Made by a program: the position numbers and the translations under genes
In this document: positions 45,601-54,433 of the stretch, in pieces
Position numbering within the stretch: position 1 is the stretch's first letter
Layout: each line of letters starts with the position of its first letter
Notes under the pieces: model-generated
Database searches by the model: none
Seen by the model: only the letters and a program-made list of their open reading frames with translations
What the model was told of the DNA's origin: nothing
DNA from: Amycolatopsis mongoliensis
Lineage (GTDB): Bacteria; Actinomycetota; Actinomycetes; Mycobacteriales; Pseudonocardiaceae
Direction of reading: 5' to 3'
Assembly (NCBI RefSeq): GCF_030285665.1
Contig: NZ_CP127295.1
Coordinates: 6,510,001-6,574,000, forward strand
Length of the DNA: 64,000 bases

Positions 45601-48189
45601 GTCGAGGTCGGCGAACGCGACGTCCTGGTGGTCCAGCGCGGCGCCCGACGTTGCACCCAGTCGCCGCAGCTGGGTGTCCAGGTCTTCGTCCGGGTCCACC
45701 GTCAGCGGCAGCCGGACGGTGTTGGCGAACATCCCGACGCCGTCTTCGAACTCCCGCACCGGCCGGTTGGCCACCGGCGCGGCGATCCGCGGCCGCGTCC
45801 GCCCGGTCACCGCGTACAGGCTCCACGCGAACACGCCCAGCAGGAGCTGGAACCGGGTCAGGCCCAGTTCACCGGCCCATTCGTCGACGCGCTCGCGTCC
45901 GATGCCGGTCGTGTGCAGCCGTCCGGTGAGCGACGCTTCGCCGACGGGCTCGGCATCGTCGAACCGTTCGCTCAGCTGAGCGCGGTAGCCGGGGGAGGCG
46001 AACCACCGGGACTGCCACGCGGCGAAGTCGAACGGCGTGTGCGCGCCGGGCCGCGGTTCCGCGCCCGACAGCTCGCGGAAGAGGATGTTCAGCGACCAGC
46101 CGTCGACCGCGATGTGGTGCAGGCACAGCAGAAGCGTGCCGTCGGGCCGCCAGGCCGCGCGCATCGGCCGCCCCGCGGCCAGGTCGAACGGCGCGGTGAA
46201 GAAGTCGTCGGAAGGCTCGGTCCACGGGTCGTACGGCGCTTTCGCCACTTGTCGCAGGCCGTCGGACGTCGCTTCGAACGCGGTGCGCAGCGCCGGGTGC
46301 CGCTCCACCAGGCCGCGCACGTCCCGGCGCAGCGCGTCGAGATCGGGTGAACCGGTGACGCGGAAGGCGAGTGGAACGTGGTACGCGGTGGAGGCGGGAT
46401 TCCGTTGCTGCAGCAGCCAAAGCCGCTGTTGCTCGCTGGTGGCGGGTGCTGTCGTCGCGGTCGTCGGCGTGCCGACGACCGGGTAGGCCGCGTGTCCCGC
46501 CGAGGAGACGGCGGCGGCGAGGTCGGCGAAAGTCCCGCGCTGCACCACCGAAGGCGGCAGATCCGCACCCCAGCGCTCGCGGATCGCGAACCGCAGCCGC
46601 AACGCCTTGAGCGAGTCGCCCCCGGACCGCAGCCACGTGTCGCCGGGGTGAAGATCCGGGACGTCGAGAACGTCCGTGACGACGTCCAGGACTTCGCGCT
46701 CCCACGCTGTCGCTTCGCCGCCGGTGTCCGGCCGCCACGGCGCGAACCCACCCGCCAGCAACGCGGGCTCGTCGACCTTCCCGTTGGCGTTCCGCGGCAG
46801 CTCCTCGACGCGGAACACGTGGTGCGGCCGCATGTAGGCCGGCACGGTCTCGCTCAGATGAGCTTCGAACGCGTCGAAGGACAGGTCACCCGCCACGACG
46901 AACGCGAGCAACTCGGCGGTGGCCGCGCGCCGCACGGCCACGTGCGCCTGCCGGATCGAGGGGTGCGCGAGGAGCCGCTGCTCCAGCTCGCCCGGCTCGA
47001 TCCGGAACCCGCGGACCTTCACCTGCCGGTCGGTGCGCCCGGCGTAGGCGTACCGGCCGCCCGGCAGGACGCGCACCAAGTCGCCGGTGCGGTAGAACCG
47101 GGCGCGGCCGTCGTCGAACCACGGCAGCCGGACGAACCGCTGCCCGGTCTCCGCGGGCAGGCCGCGGTAGCCGAGCGCGACCCCGGCCCCGGAGATATAC
47201 AGCTCGGCCAGCTCGCCTTCGGCGGCCACGCGCTCGTCCGCGGTCACCGCGACCGCACCGGTGCCCGGCAGCGGACGCCCGATCGGCACGACATCGCCGT
47301 CGAAGCCCCGCGGGATGGCGTAGCTGAGCGCGAACGTCGTCGTCTCGGTCGGGCCGTAGCCGTTCTGCAGCCGCGTCGGCGCGTCCGGGTTGGCCCGGTA
47401 CCAGCGGCGGATCAGCGGGGCGTTGAGCTGCTCGCCGCCGATGACCACCCGCCGCACCGTCGAGAAGCTGTCCGGCACGGTCTCGGCGACCGCGTTGAAC
47501 AGCGTCGCGGTCACGAACATCGTGTCGACGCGCTCGCGGACCAGCGCGCCGGCGAACGCCCGCGGGTCGCGGACGGTCTCGTCGTCGAGGATCACGCAGG
47601 TGCCGCCGGTCAGCAGCGGCACCCACACCTCGAAGCTGATCGCGTCGAACGCCGGGTTCGCCAGGCAGGCGAACCGGCTGCCGGGGTCGAGCCAGCCGGG
47701 TTCGGCGAGCCGGAGGACCCCCGCGTCGCGCACTTCGACGCCCTTGGGCCGGCCGGTCGTGCCGGAGGTGTAGAAGAGGAACGATGCCGGCGCGGGCTCG
47801 GCCGGGACCCCGGGCGAGGCGCTCGTGGCCAGGAGCTCGGCGGGCGTCAGCGGGGACAGGCCCGGCAGCCCGTCGTGGACGACGGCGGCCGCGCCCGCGT
47901 CGGCGAGGATGACGTCCCGGCGCGCGGGCGGGCTCTGCCGGTCGAGCGGCACGACCTGGCCGCCCAGGCGCAGCACGCCCAGCATGACGAGCACCAGCTC
48001 CGCCGAGCGGGGCAGGCCCACGGCGACCGCGTCGCCGGGACGGACTCCCTTGCGGGACAGGGACTCCGCGACGGCCGCGGCGCCCGCGTCCAGCTCGGCG
48101 TAGGTGAGCCGGCGGGAGCCGTCGGACACGGCGAGGGCGTCCGGGTGCCGCAGGGCCCGGTCGTGGACGCGGCGGGCGATCGAGGTCAT
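39652..48189 (-). CDS. NRPS-PKS hybrid synthetase: A-PCP-C-A-PCP-KS-KR-ACP-TE, PKS module lacking AT
   Basis: A 2845-residue assembly line. A1 about 1-480 (FYTSGTTGRPKG); PCP1 with GGDSL near 526; C about 565-950 with HHIAVDGW near 691; A2 about 975-1440 (LFTSGSTGVPKG); PCP2 with GATSL near 1476. KS about 1530-1950 has TACSSS, HGTGT and GHLGAAAG. A linker without AT follows. KR has GGTGGIG near 2315 and YAAAN; ACP has GADSL near 2570; TE has GWSFGAW near 2695. Hand-aligned specificity residues read DAFFVGGTFK for A1 (nearest the valine code) and DVQFIAHVVK for A2 (proline code). With no AT between KS and KR, malonyl loading needs an enzyme in trans. A 46-base palindromic repeat is inserted in frame at residues about 2018-2033. 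The start overlaps the upstream NRPS stop. Confidence 0.93.
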   Translation of the reverse strand: MTSIARRVHDRALRHPDALAVSDGSRRLTYAELDAGAAAVAESLSRKGVRPGDAVAVGLPRSAELVLVMLGVLRLGGQVVPLDRQSPPARRDVILADAGAAAVVHDGLPGLSPLTPAELLATSASPGVPAEPAPASFLFYTSGTTGRPKGVEVRDAGVLRLAEPGWLDPGSRFACLANPAFDAISFEVWVPLLTGGTCVILDDETVRDPRAFAGALVRERVDTMFVTATLFNAVAETVPDSFSTVRRVVIGGEQLNAPLIRRWYRANPDAPTRLQNGYGPTETTTFALSYAIPRGFDGDVVPIGRPLPGTGAVAVTADERVAAEGELAELYISGAGVALGYRGLPAETGQRFVRLPWFDDGRARFYRTGDLVRVLPGGRYAYAGRTDRQVKVRGFRIEPGELEQRLLAHPSIRQAHVAVRRAATAELLAFVVAGDLSFDAFEAHLSETVPAYMRPHHVFRVEELPRNANGKVDEPALLAGGFAPWRPDTGGEATAWEREVLDVVTDVLDVPDLHPGDTWLRSGGDSLKALRLRFAIRERWGADLPPSVVQRGTFADLAAAVSSAGHAAYPVVGTPTTATTAPATSEQQRLWLLQQRNPASTAYHVPLAFRVTGSPDLDALRRDVRGLVERHPALRTAFEATSDGLRQVAKAPYDPWTEPSDDFFTAPFDLAAGRPMRAAWRPDGTLLLCLHHIAVDGWSLNILFRELSGAEPRPGAHTPFDFAAWQSRWFASPGYRAQLSERFDDAEPVGEASLTGRLHTTGIGRERVDEWAGELGLTRFQLLLGVFAWSLYAVTGRTRPRIAAPVANRPVREFEDGVGMFANTVRLPLTVDPDEDLDTQLRRLGATSGAALDHQDVAFADLDPGYAAFDYLFVLENTDFGALRLPGCAVSPLWIEAAEAKCALTLSVVERADGFDCLWEYGEGHFTEAEAAALGDVFDRALNGSARTPAELAEPYRRDHGRGAAAELTWETVAEGFARQVALTPDAPALTGDTTLTYAELDAHAARLAATLPDDATDVALYFRPSAEHVVALLALARLNITAVPLDPAYPPALLRDMLDRVRPRCVLLAPGEAFDPGVERRFVTLTDGPVPDVPARHAGRPLYTLFTSGSTGVPKGVRVPDRTLANLLQWQDAPPAATQQFSMLSFDVSFQEIFTTLCGGGRLHLVRPEWRHDVPALLAQLETAGIERIFLPYVALQLLAEHGVRLRRYPARLRDVITAGEQLVCTPAIRRWFAGLPGARLHNHYGPTETHVVSALTLDGDPADWPERPAIGRPVANAVLRVADASGAPLPPGQVGELLIGGLAANRCYLGEAAPEKFAELPELHYRSGDLAHFDRAGLLHFDGRADRQVKLSGHRLELGQVEAALLRHPDVVNAVVVPEDDRLAAFLECRRTPTAAELSEHLVPLLPPHARVDRFRVVAALPRTPSGKLDRDAASRTPGQDLHRTPARPSNELAALFEEVTGTAIGPDETFFAAGATSLSLMRFHLRCAEAGYRFTAADLFEHVTLRDLTRHLEGGSAPAPAVSGAAVDEPVAVVGMAVRLPGAPDLAEFWDLVVSGRRGIEDFPAAEGLVGARSLLDGPLAFDPEHFGISHRDAALMDPQQRQLLMACVEALAHAGIPGPAGRVGLVAGCGENTYFQQMLREADPAALPDGFQLALHHEKDFLATKVAYHLDLTGPALTTQTACSSSLVAVHQAAGMLRGGEADVMLAGGVLVDVTLAEGYRYRPQHIFSADGHCRPFSDDADGTVGASGVGVVVLKPLSAARRDGDTVYSVITGSALTNDGAVKQGYSAPSPAGQRSAVQAALRRAGRSGADVGYVETHGTGTRLGDPIEVAALREAMPDSTGCALSSVKSQLGHLGAAAGVVGLIRATLAVHHGVLPPTVDFRAPNPALDLGPFRVPTRAEPWPAGPRVAGVSSFGIGGTNAHVVLESVRPAAVSAPEPVRCLVLSASSASALVADAGRVADYLTVHPESYVDVLRHLQSGRPSQPWRLAAACENATVAVEWLRTAEPPEDARVVSEKQCSNTGSHSRPAAADRSAAAAELAASWLAGTVVDWGHSPAPAPWDFPPPAFAVRDFDFPRRAAVPRLSETDWLHQPTWVRLRRATTATRTDRVLVISGEGPLTAPALDAAYSRVVRVHAAPAFARRGPDTFEADPADTAHLRQVLDALPDKEIDWLHALPLGITGPVGASSLDRARWACLDTPAALLRAAHDRPLRTWWVSAGAAPANTAVTRPEAGLLAGITAVGPQESGIPGHWVDLPGPDLDRAADLLTGPPPPERVALRAGFWWAQDSAPVAAGEPALTSGTHLVLGGTGGIGTAVAEVLLTRTTGRVVLLAREPHLPEALKPWAGRITLLAADLTKITAEEVDTRIGAPLAGIVHAAGTPDGSLIATRGEGTQEAKLAGALLTERLIERHQPAYAVYCSSLSAQFGGTGQLDYAAANGFLDALAHRDGPTARLSIGWDIWRDTGMAVTALETDARHQAHLAVGLSAEEGQRTFARALGSGLPQLLVATTGLDAVRAFHERETPPGTTKPAGDAEAELTEEVRALLGVAELDPDVPLYDLGADSLMLLDVVDSVKRLFGVDLDLAWLGPEVTMAALLAKLYEAGDTGEVVVQVWREGTGREAVCLVHPVGGDVHAYRPLVEALPPELGVCVIADPALNRPEPPGWPVADRAHRYYTALRKRLPGHTWQLAGWSFGAWVAAGMAAEAEAAGQPVRALHLIDPPPPGASAADYSDAQLETVFERELGASGGTAGEHARRLARACRANLHSMTGHELPRLAATPSHVWLAADPEPGLPVADRGGWRALLPEPSRWHELPATHYGIVRAPHVTEVAAAIGNL
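42090..42135. repeat. 46-base palindromic repeat inserted in frame within the hybrid NRPS-PKS gene
   Basis: The element begins and ends with GTCGTGAGTGAGAA / TTCTCACTCACGAC and has an inner inverted repeat CAGTGTT/AACACTG, so it can fold on itself almost completely. It keeps the reading frame and encodes roughly RVVSEKQCSNTGSHSRP in the linker between KS and KR. A copy differing at three positions lies between genes at 54993-55038. Confidence 0.9.
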
Positions 48190-51100
48190 CGGGCCGCCAG
48201 CTCGGCCGTGATCAGCTTGGCCACCAGCGGCAGCGCGTCGCTTTCCAGCATGTCCCAGTGCCCGCAGTCCGCGGGGACCACCTCGAACTCACCGCGGACG
48301 CGGCGACGCCAGAACTCCACGGTGCCCGGGATCGGGTCCTCGCCGACGGCCTGCACGAACACCACCCGCGCCGCCGATTCCCCGGGATCGTGCTCGCGCG
48401 CGGTCAGCCGGTTGTGGTTGTACGTGCGGTGGTAGCGCTCGATCTGCGCGTCCTCGATGCCCGGGTACATCCCGTTGAACCGCACCAGCTTCTCGCGGAA
48501 CTCCGCCGCCGGGACCGGTTCGATCGCCGCCTTCGCGGCCGGGTCGTCGGTGGCGGTGGTGTCGAGCAGGACGACGCTGACGCGCGGGTGGTGCTCCGCC
48601 AGCCGGCGGCCCATTTCGTAGGCGACCAGGCCGCCGTAGGAAAGTCCACAAAGGACCAGCGTCTCTTCGGGGCGCGGGCCGACGAGCCGCAGGTACTCCT
48701 CGGCCATCGCCTCGACACTCGGCAGCAGCTGCTCACCGGGGTTGAGCCCGGGGGACTGGATCCCGACGACACCGGCGTCCTCGGGCAGCGCGGCACTGAG
48801 CGGCAGGTAGCAGAACGCCGTCCCACCCGCCGGGTGGACGCAGACGACCCGGGCGCCGCCGGTGCCGCGGCGGAACTCGATCAGGCTGCCGCCGCCCGGT
48901 GGGGTGCCCGCCCGGACCAGTGCGGCCTGCGCCTCGATGGTCGGGTGCAGGATGACGTCCCGGATCGGCAGCTCGCGGCCGAACTCCGCGCCGATGGCGT
49001 GGGCCAGCTTGATCGCCGAGATCGACGTGCCGCCGACGTCGAAGAAGTCGTCCGAGACGCCGATCGCGGGGTGCAGCAGCAGGGTTCGCCAGATCCGGAG
49101 CAACGCCAGCTCGACGTGGTCGCGCGGGGCGGCGGTGTTGACCGCGGCGGGCGCGCTCGCCCGGGCGTGGGCCAGCACGGCGTCGCGGTCGAGCTTGCCG
49201 CTGCGGCTCAGGGGCAGCCGGTCGAACTCGGCGAACACCGACGGGATCATGTAGTCCGGCAGCCGGGCGGCCAGCGTGGCGCGCCACTCGTGCGGGGTCC
49301 GCCCGCCGCCGCCCACGACGCCGGCGACGAGCCGGGGCTCGCCCTCGCGGTCGACCAGCACGGCGGCCTCCCGGACGCCGGGGACGGCCAGCAGCGCGGC
49401 CGTCACCTCGCCGGGTTCGATCCGGAACCCGCGCAGCTTGATCTGGTCGTCGCGCCGCCCGGCGTACTCGGCTTCGCCGTCGGGGAGCCACCGGGCCAGG
49501 TCGCCGGTGCGGTACATCCGCTCGCCGGGGACGAACGGGTCCGGGACGAACCGCTCGGCGGTCAGCCCCGGCCGGTGCAGGTACCCGCGGGCCAGGCAGT
49601 CGCCGGCCAGGAAGACCTCGCCCGCCACCCCCGGCGGCACCGGGCGCAGCCGCTCGTCGAGCAGGTACATCCGCGATCCGGGCAGCGGCCGCCCGATCGG
49701 CGCCGGGCGGTCCAGGGGCTTCGGGTCGAAGTGGGCGGTGGCGTAGAGCGTGGCCTCGGTCGGCCCGTAGCCGAAGCAGATCCGCAGGCCGGGCAGGGCC
49801 GCGGCGAACCGGGCGAGCGCGGCGTCGGTCAGCGGTTCGACGCCGGTGAGGACCTGGCGCAGCGCGAGCCCGGCCACCCGGGCGGGGTCTTCGTCGATCC
49901 ACCGGACGTAGGCGGGCGGCAGGAACGCCTGGACCACGCGGTGGTCCCGCAGCCAGGCCATCAGCGCGGCGGGGTCGGGCCGGACGTCTTCGGGCACCAC
50001 GTGCAGCACCGCGCCGGTCGTCAGGGGGAGCAGCAGTTCGTGCACCGAGGCGTCGAAGCCGATGCTCGACCACGCCGACGTCGCCTCGCCGGGGGTCGCG
50101 CCGAAGCGGTCGAGCCACTGGTCGAACAGGGCGAGGACGCTGTGGTGGGTCACGGCGACCCCCTTCGGCCGCCCGGTCGAACCCGAGGTGTAGATGACGT
50201 AGGCCGTCTCCCGCGAGTCGGTCGCCACCGGGGTCGGGGTCTCGTCGCCTTCGGCCTCGAGGGCCGGGACGTCGTCGCCCAGGACCAGCACCGGGCGGGC
50301 GTCTTCGAGCATCGCCGCTCGCCGCGCGGCCGGCTGGGCCGGGTCGAGCGGCAGGTAGGCGGCGCCGGTCTTCAGCACGCCCAGCACGGCGACCACCAGC
50401 TCCACCGACCGTCCGCTGAGGACGGCCACGACCTCGCCCGGCCCGGCTCCGCGGGCGCGCAGGGCGTTCGCCAGCTTCGTCGTGCGGCGGTCCAGCTCGC
50501 CGTAGGTGAGGGTCCGGCCGTCGCAGACGAGCGCGGCGGCGTCCGGGGTCGTGCCGGCGTGGGCGGTGAACCGGTCGACGAGCCCGCCGGGGCGCCGGCG
50601 CGGCCGGGGCCCGGTGCTCCGGGCGGTGAGGATCTCGCGGCGTTCGTCCTCGTCCAGGAGCTCGTAGCCCGCGATGTCGGCGTCCGGCCGGGCGGCCAGC
50701 TGCGCCAGCAGCCGGACGAGGTAGCGGGCGTACCGCTCGGCGGTGGCGGGGTCGAAGAGGGCCACGGCGTAGTCGAGGTGCCCGGCGACGCGGCCGTCTT
50801 CGTCGGCGAGGCCGAGGGCGAGGTCGAACTTCGCGGGGGCGTGCTCGACCTCGAGGGACTCGACGGCCACGCCCGGCAGGTCCAGGACGTCGTGCAGGGT
50901 CGGCACCCAGGCGAACATCGTCTGGAACAGCGGGGTGTGCGCCGGGCTGCGCGGCGGGTTCACCAGCTCGACGACCCGCTCGAACGGCAGGTCGACGTGG
51001 TCGATCGCGCCGCGCAGGGCCGCCCGGACCTGCTTGAGCAGCACGGCGCCGGTGGGGAGCGGCCCCACTCGGCGCGCACCGCGAGCGTGTTGACGAAGAA

Positions 51101-51961
51101 GCCGATCGTCTCGGGGAACTCGCCCCCGCCGCCGCGGTTGGCGGTGGGCACGCCGACAACGATGTCAGTTTGCGCGGAAAGGCGGGAAAGGAGGATGAAC
51201 CAGCAGGTCAGGATGGTGGAGTAGAGCGTGACGCCGTGTTCGCGCGCTACCGCCTTCAGCCGCGCGGTGAGCTCCGGCCCGAGCCTGACCGGCACCCGGG
51301 CGCCGCGGTGGTCCTGCCGGGCCGGGCGCAGCCGGTCGGCGGGCAGGTCCAGCACCGGCGGCACGCCGTCGAGCCGGTCCCGCCAGTACGCCTCGTGCGG
51401 CGCCGGGCCGGGGCCGGCCAGCCACTCCTGTTGCGCCGAGGCGTGCTCGCGGTAGGGACGCGTTTCCGGCAGGGAAGCCGGTTCGCCGCTCATTTGAGCG
51501 GCGTAGAGGGTGCCGAGCTCGCGCAGCAGCAGGGTGCGCGACCAGCCGTCGAAGACGGTGTGGTGGACGGTGATCAGCAGGACGTGGTGCTCGTCGCCGT
51601 CGGCCAGCAGCCGGGCCCGGGCCAGCGGGGCGCGCGCCAGGTCGAACGGCTCGAACGGATCGGTGCGCCGCAGCTCGGCCGCGCGGTCCGGCCGGCCGGC
51701 CACATCCGTGACGGTGAGGGAGAAGCCGTGGCCTGCGGGTTCGACGATCTGCACCGGACGGCCGCCTTCGACGGCGAACCGGGTGCGCAGGGTTTCGTGG
51801 CGGTCGGCCAGGGCGTCGAAGGCCCGGCGCAGCGCCTCGCGGTCGAGGGGGCCCCGCAGGGTGAACGCCATGGCCTCGTTGTAGGCCGGGCCGGCCCCGT
51901 CCAGCTGGGAGACGGTCCAAAGGCGCTGCTGACCGGACGACAGCGGTGCGGACACCTGCAT
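48186..51961 (-). CDS. NRPS module C-A-PCP-TE, apparent frameshift in the condensation domain
   Basis: One-module synthetase of about 1258 residues. The C domain has HHTVFDGW. At about 51061-51075 the frame breaks after VNTLAVRAEWG and resumes as PLPTGAVLLKQVRAALR in another frame; one added base in the GGGGCC stretch restores a normal condensation domain. Downstream are an A domain (VIYTSGSTGRPKG, YGPTEATLYAT), PCP with DVGGTS and a TE with GLSYGG. Hand-aligned A residues read DAHFLGGLYK, which I cannot match to an amino acid. The ATG at 51961 (MQVSAPLSSGQQRLW) has GGAAAGG upstream. The gene opens the biosynthetic operon and overlaps the hybrid gene. The break may be a sequencing error or a real inactivation. 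Confidence 0.85.
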
Positions 51962-52273
51962 CGAGGACGGCCTTTCCGGGCGGGGCGGGCGAACCGGTAC
52001 TGCGGTGTGCCGTCGCAGCCGAAGTCGGGGAAACACTCTCTGTCTGCTGGGACAGTTAACACCACACCTTCGGGTGATGACGAGTGGCGACTGAAGTCTG
52101 CCCTCAAGTCCTCGCGACGGGCGTCCTGCCGGCCCCGCGCGACACCACGGCCGCGGGGCCCGCTGCCGGTGTTAAGCGCGGGCGGGAGGAAGCGTTACCC
52201 GGCGGGCGTCTGGTAACACGCCGATGTTCCGGATGAAACCGTCCGGAAATGGTTCGCCGGTGCACTGATCGGC
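51962..52273. promoter_or_regulatory. Divergent promoter region between the NRPS operon and the nitrilase cluster
   Basis: The 312-base gap holds no gene I can support. It contains TTAACACC at 52056-52063 and its complement GGTGTTAA at 52168-52175. TTCCGGA-N8-TCCGGAA at 52227-52248 is a perfect 7-base inverted repeat, 26 bases before the flavoprotein start. These are candidate operator sites; no regulator gene lies in either operon. Confidence 0.5.
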
Positions 52274-53593
52274 ATGAACTTCGAGCTCGACGGCCTGCAC
52301 CGGCCGGTGATCGTGGTCGGCGGCGGCCAGGCGGGACTGTCGATGTCCCACTGCCTGACCACTGCCGGGGTCGGGCACCTGGTGCTCGAACGCGAGCGCG
52401 CGGGGCACGAATGGCGGACCCGCCGCTGGGACAGTTTCTGCCTGGTCACGCCGAACTGGCAGTGCCGGCTCCCCGGTTTCCCCTACGCGGGTGACGATCC
52501 GGACGGCTTCATGGTCCGGGACGAGATCGTCGCCTACCTCGAGTCGTACGTGAAGGACTTCGACGTCCCGCTGCACGAGGGGGTCGAAGCGACACGGCTG
52601 CGGCCGCTGCCCGGCGGCGGGTTCCGGCTGACGACGTCGGCCGGCGAGCTGACCGCCGACCACGTCGTGCTGGCCACCGGCCCGTACCAGGTGCCGTTGA
52701 AGCCGCGGCTGGCCGAACGGCTGCCGGAGCACGTCGTCCAGCTGCACTCGGCCGAGTACCGCAACCCGGACCAGCTGCCGGCCGGCGAGGTCCTGGTCGT
52801 CGGCACCGGGCAGTCGGGCTGCCAGATCGCCGAGGACCTGCACCTGGCCGGGCGGCGGGTGCACCTCGCCGTCGGGTCGGCACCGCGGGTGGCCCGGCGC
52901 TACCGCGGCCGGGACGTCGTGGCGTGGCTGGACGAGATGGGTTACTACGCCCGGGGGATCGACGAGTTCGCCGACGCGGACGCCGTGCGGTTCCGGGCCA
53001 ACCACTACGTCACCGGACGCGACGGCGGCCACGACATCGACCTGCGCGCGTTCGCCGCCCAGGGCATGCAGCTCTACGGCCGGCTCACCAGCGTCCGAAG
53101 TGGACAACTGGAGTTCGCCGGCGACCTGCGTCGCAACCTCGACGCGGCGGACGCGGTGTCCGAGGGCATCAAGGACTCCATCGACGGGTTCATCGCCCAA
53201 CGCGGGATCCCGGCACCCCGGGAGGAGCGGTACAAGCCGGTCTGGGAGCCGGCCGACGAGCCGCGCAGCCTCGACGCAGAAGCGCTTTCCGCCGTCGTCT
53301 GGAGCACCGGCTTCGGCCGTGACCACCGCTGGATCGACGTCCCGGTCTTCGACGGCAAGGGCTACCCGACGCACCACCGCGGCGTCACCAGCTGTCCCGG
53401 CCTGTACTTCCTCGGCCTGCCCTGGCAGCACACCTGGGGTTCCGGGCGCTTCTGCGGGGTGGCCGCGGACGCCGAGTACCTGGCCCGCCGGATCACCGGA
53501 GGCGGCCGCGGCGACGTCCGGTGGCTCTCCGGCACCCCGGTCAGCACCTACCCGGCCGACGACGACTGGGTCGCGCCGCGGACGGTGGCCTGA
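52274..53593 (+). CDS. FAD-dependent oxidoreductase of the Nit1C cluster (MSMEG_0569 family)
   Basis: A 439-residue flavoprotein monooxygenase. The FAD fold starts [16 protein letters not shown] and a second Rossmann motif [15 protein letters not shown] probably binds NADPH. Hallmarks such as [20 protein letters not shown] and [14 protein letters not shown] match the family found in nitrilase (Nit1C) clusters of actinobacteria and cyanobacteria. It is the first gene of an eight-gene operon, divergent from the NRPS genes. The oxidised substrate is not established in the literature I know. Confidence 0.85.
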   Translation: MNFELDGLHRPVIVVGGGQAGLSMSHCLTTAGVGHLVLERERAGHEWRTRRWDSFCLVTPNWQCRLPGFPYAGDDPDGFMVRDEIVAYLESYVKDFDVPLHEGVEATRLRPLPGGGFRLTTSAGELTADHVVLATGPYQVPLKPRLAERLPEHVVQLHSAEYRNPDQLPAGEVLVVGTGQSGCQIAEDLHLAGRRVHLAVGSAPRVARRYRGRDVVAWLDEMGYYARGIDEFADADAVRFRANHYVTGRDGGHDIDLRAFAAQGMQLYGRLTSVRSGQLEFAGDLRRNLDAADAVSEGIKDSIDGFIAQRGIPAPREERYKPVWEPADEPRSLDAEALSAVVWSTGFGRDHRWIDVPVFDGKGYPTHHRGVTSCPGLYFLGLPWQHTWGSGRFCGVAADAEYLARRITGGGRGDVRWLSGTPVSTYPADDDWVAPRTVA

Positions 53594-54429
53594 TGAAGTG
53601 GACGAACGACGCCCACCGCCACCTGGGTGTGCTGCCCGCGTACCCGTTCTACGGCGGCCCGCCGGTCGCCCCGGCGATCGGCAGCCGCGCGACGATCGGC
53701 GAACTCCTGGCCGATCTGGACCGCGAGGGCACCGAACGCGCGCTGGTGATTCCGAACTACGGCGTCCCGGACCCGGCGATCGCGTTCTCCTTCAACGAAC
53801 TCTGCGTCGAGGCGGCGGGCAAGGACGACCGGATCAGCGCCGCGCTGTGGGTGTCACCGCGGGCCGAAGACGCCGACCGCACCGAGGACGCGCTGAAGCT
53901 GGCGGGCGAGGACGGCGTGCGAGCCTTGAAGCTCAGCTTCCTGCTGGGCGGCAGGGCGTCCGACCCGGCGTGCAGGCCGCAGCTCGACAAGATCTTCGCC
54001 ACGGCGAGGGAGCACGACCTCGTCGTGCACGTCCACACCTCGCCGGGCGCGGCGTCGGACATCGACGAGGTCGGCAAGCTCGTCGAGGCCTACGCCGACG
54101 ACGTCAAGCTGCACCTCGTCCACTTCGGCGGCGGCATGAGCGGGCACATCAAGCTCGTCGGCGGCCGCTTCTTCGACTGGATCGCCGCCGGGAAGCAGGT
54201 CTACACGGACCTGTCCTGGGCGATCGGCTTCACCCCGCGCTGGCTCGTCGAGGAGATCTCACGCCGCGGCCTCGGCCACGACCGCGTGCTGTTCGCCTCC
54301 GACGAGCCGTGGGGCGATCACGAGGGCGAACTCGCCAAGCTGGCCGCCGCGGCCGGCGACGGCGAGCTCGCCGACCTGGTTTTCCGCGGCACGTTCGACG
54401 TGCTGTACGGACCGAAGAAAGGGAAATAG
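53593..54429 (+). CDS. Amidohydrolase-family metal-dependent hydrolase of the Nit1C cluster
   Basis: A 278-residue TIM-barrel hydrolase. Metal ligands are suggested by DAHRHLG (HxH), VVHVHTSPG, LHLVHFGGG and FASDEPWGDHE. It overlaps the flavoprotein stop (TGATG) and precedes the Sll0783-type gene by four bases. Amidohydrolases of the TatD/uronate-isomerase-like fold occur beside some actinobacterial Nit1C clusters; its role with the nitrilase is not known. It may hydrolyse an amide or lactone derived from the flavoprotein product. Confidence 0.8.
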   Translation: MKWTNDAHRHLGVLPAYPFYGGPPVAPAIGSRATIGELLADLDREGTERALVIPNYGVPDPAIAFSFNELCVEAAGKDDRISAALWVSPRAEDADRTEDALKLAGEDGVRALKLSFLLGGRASDPACRPQLDKIFATAREHDLVVHVHTSPGAASDIDEVGKLVEAYADDVKLHLVHFGGGMSGHIKLVGGRFFDWIAAGKQVYTDLSWAIGFTPRWLVEEISRRGLGHDRVLFASDEPWGDHEGELAKLAAAAGDGELADLVFRGTFDVLYGPKKGK

Positions 54430-54433
54430 ACCG

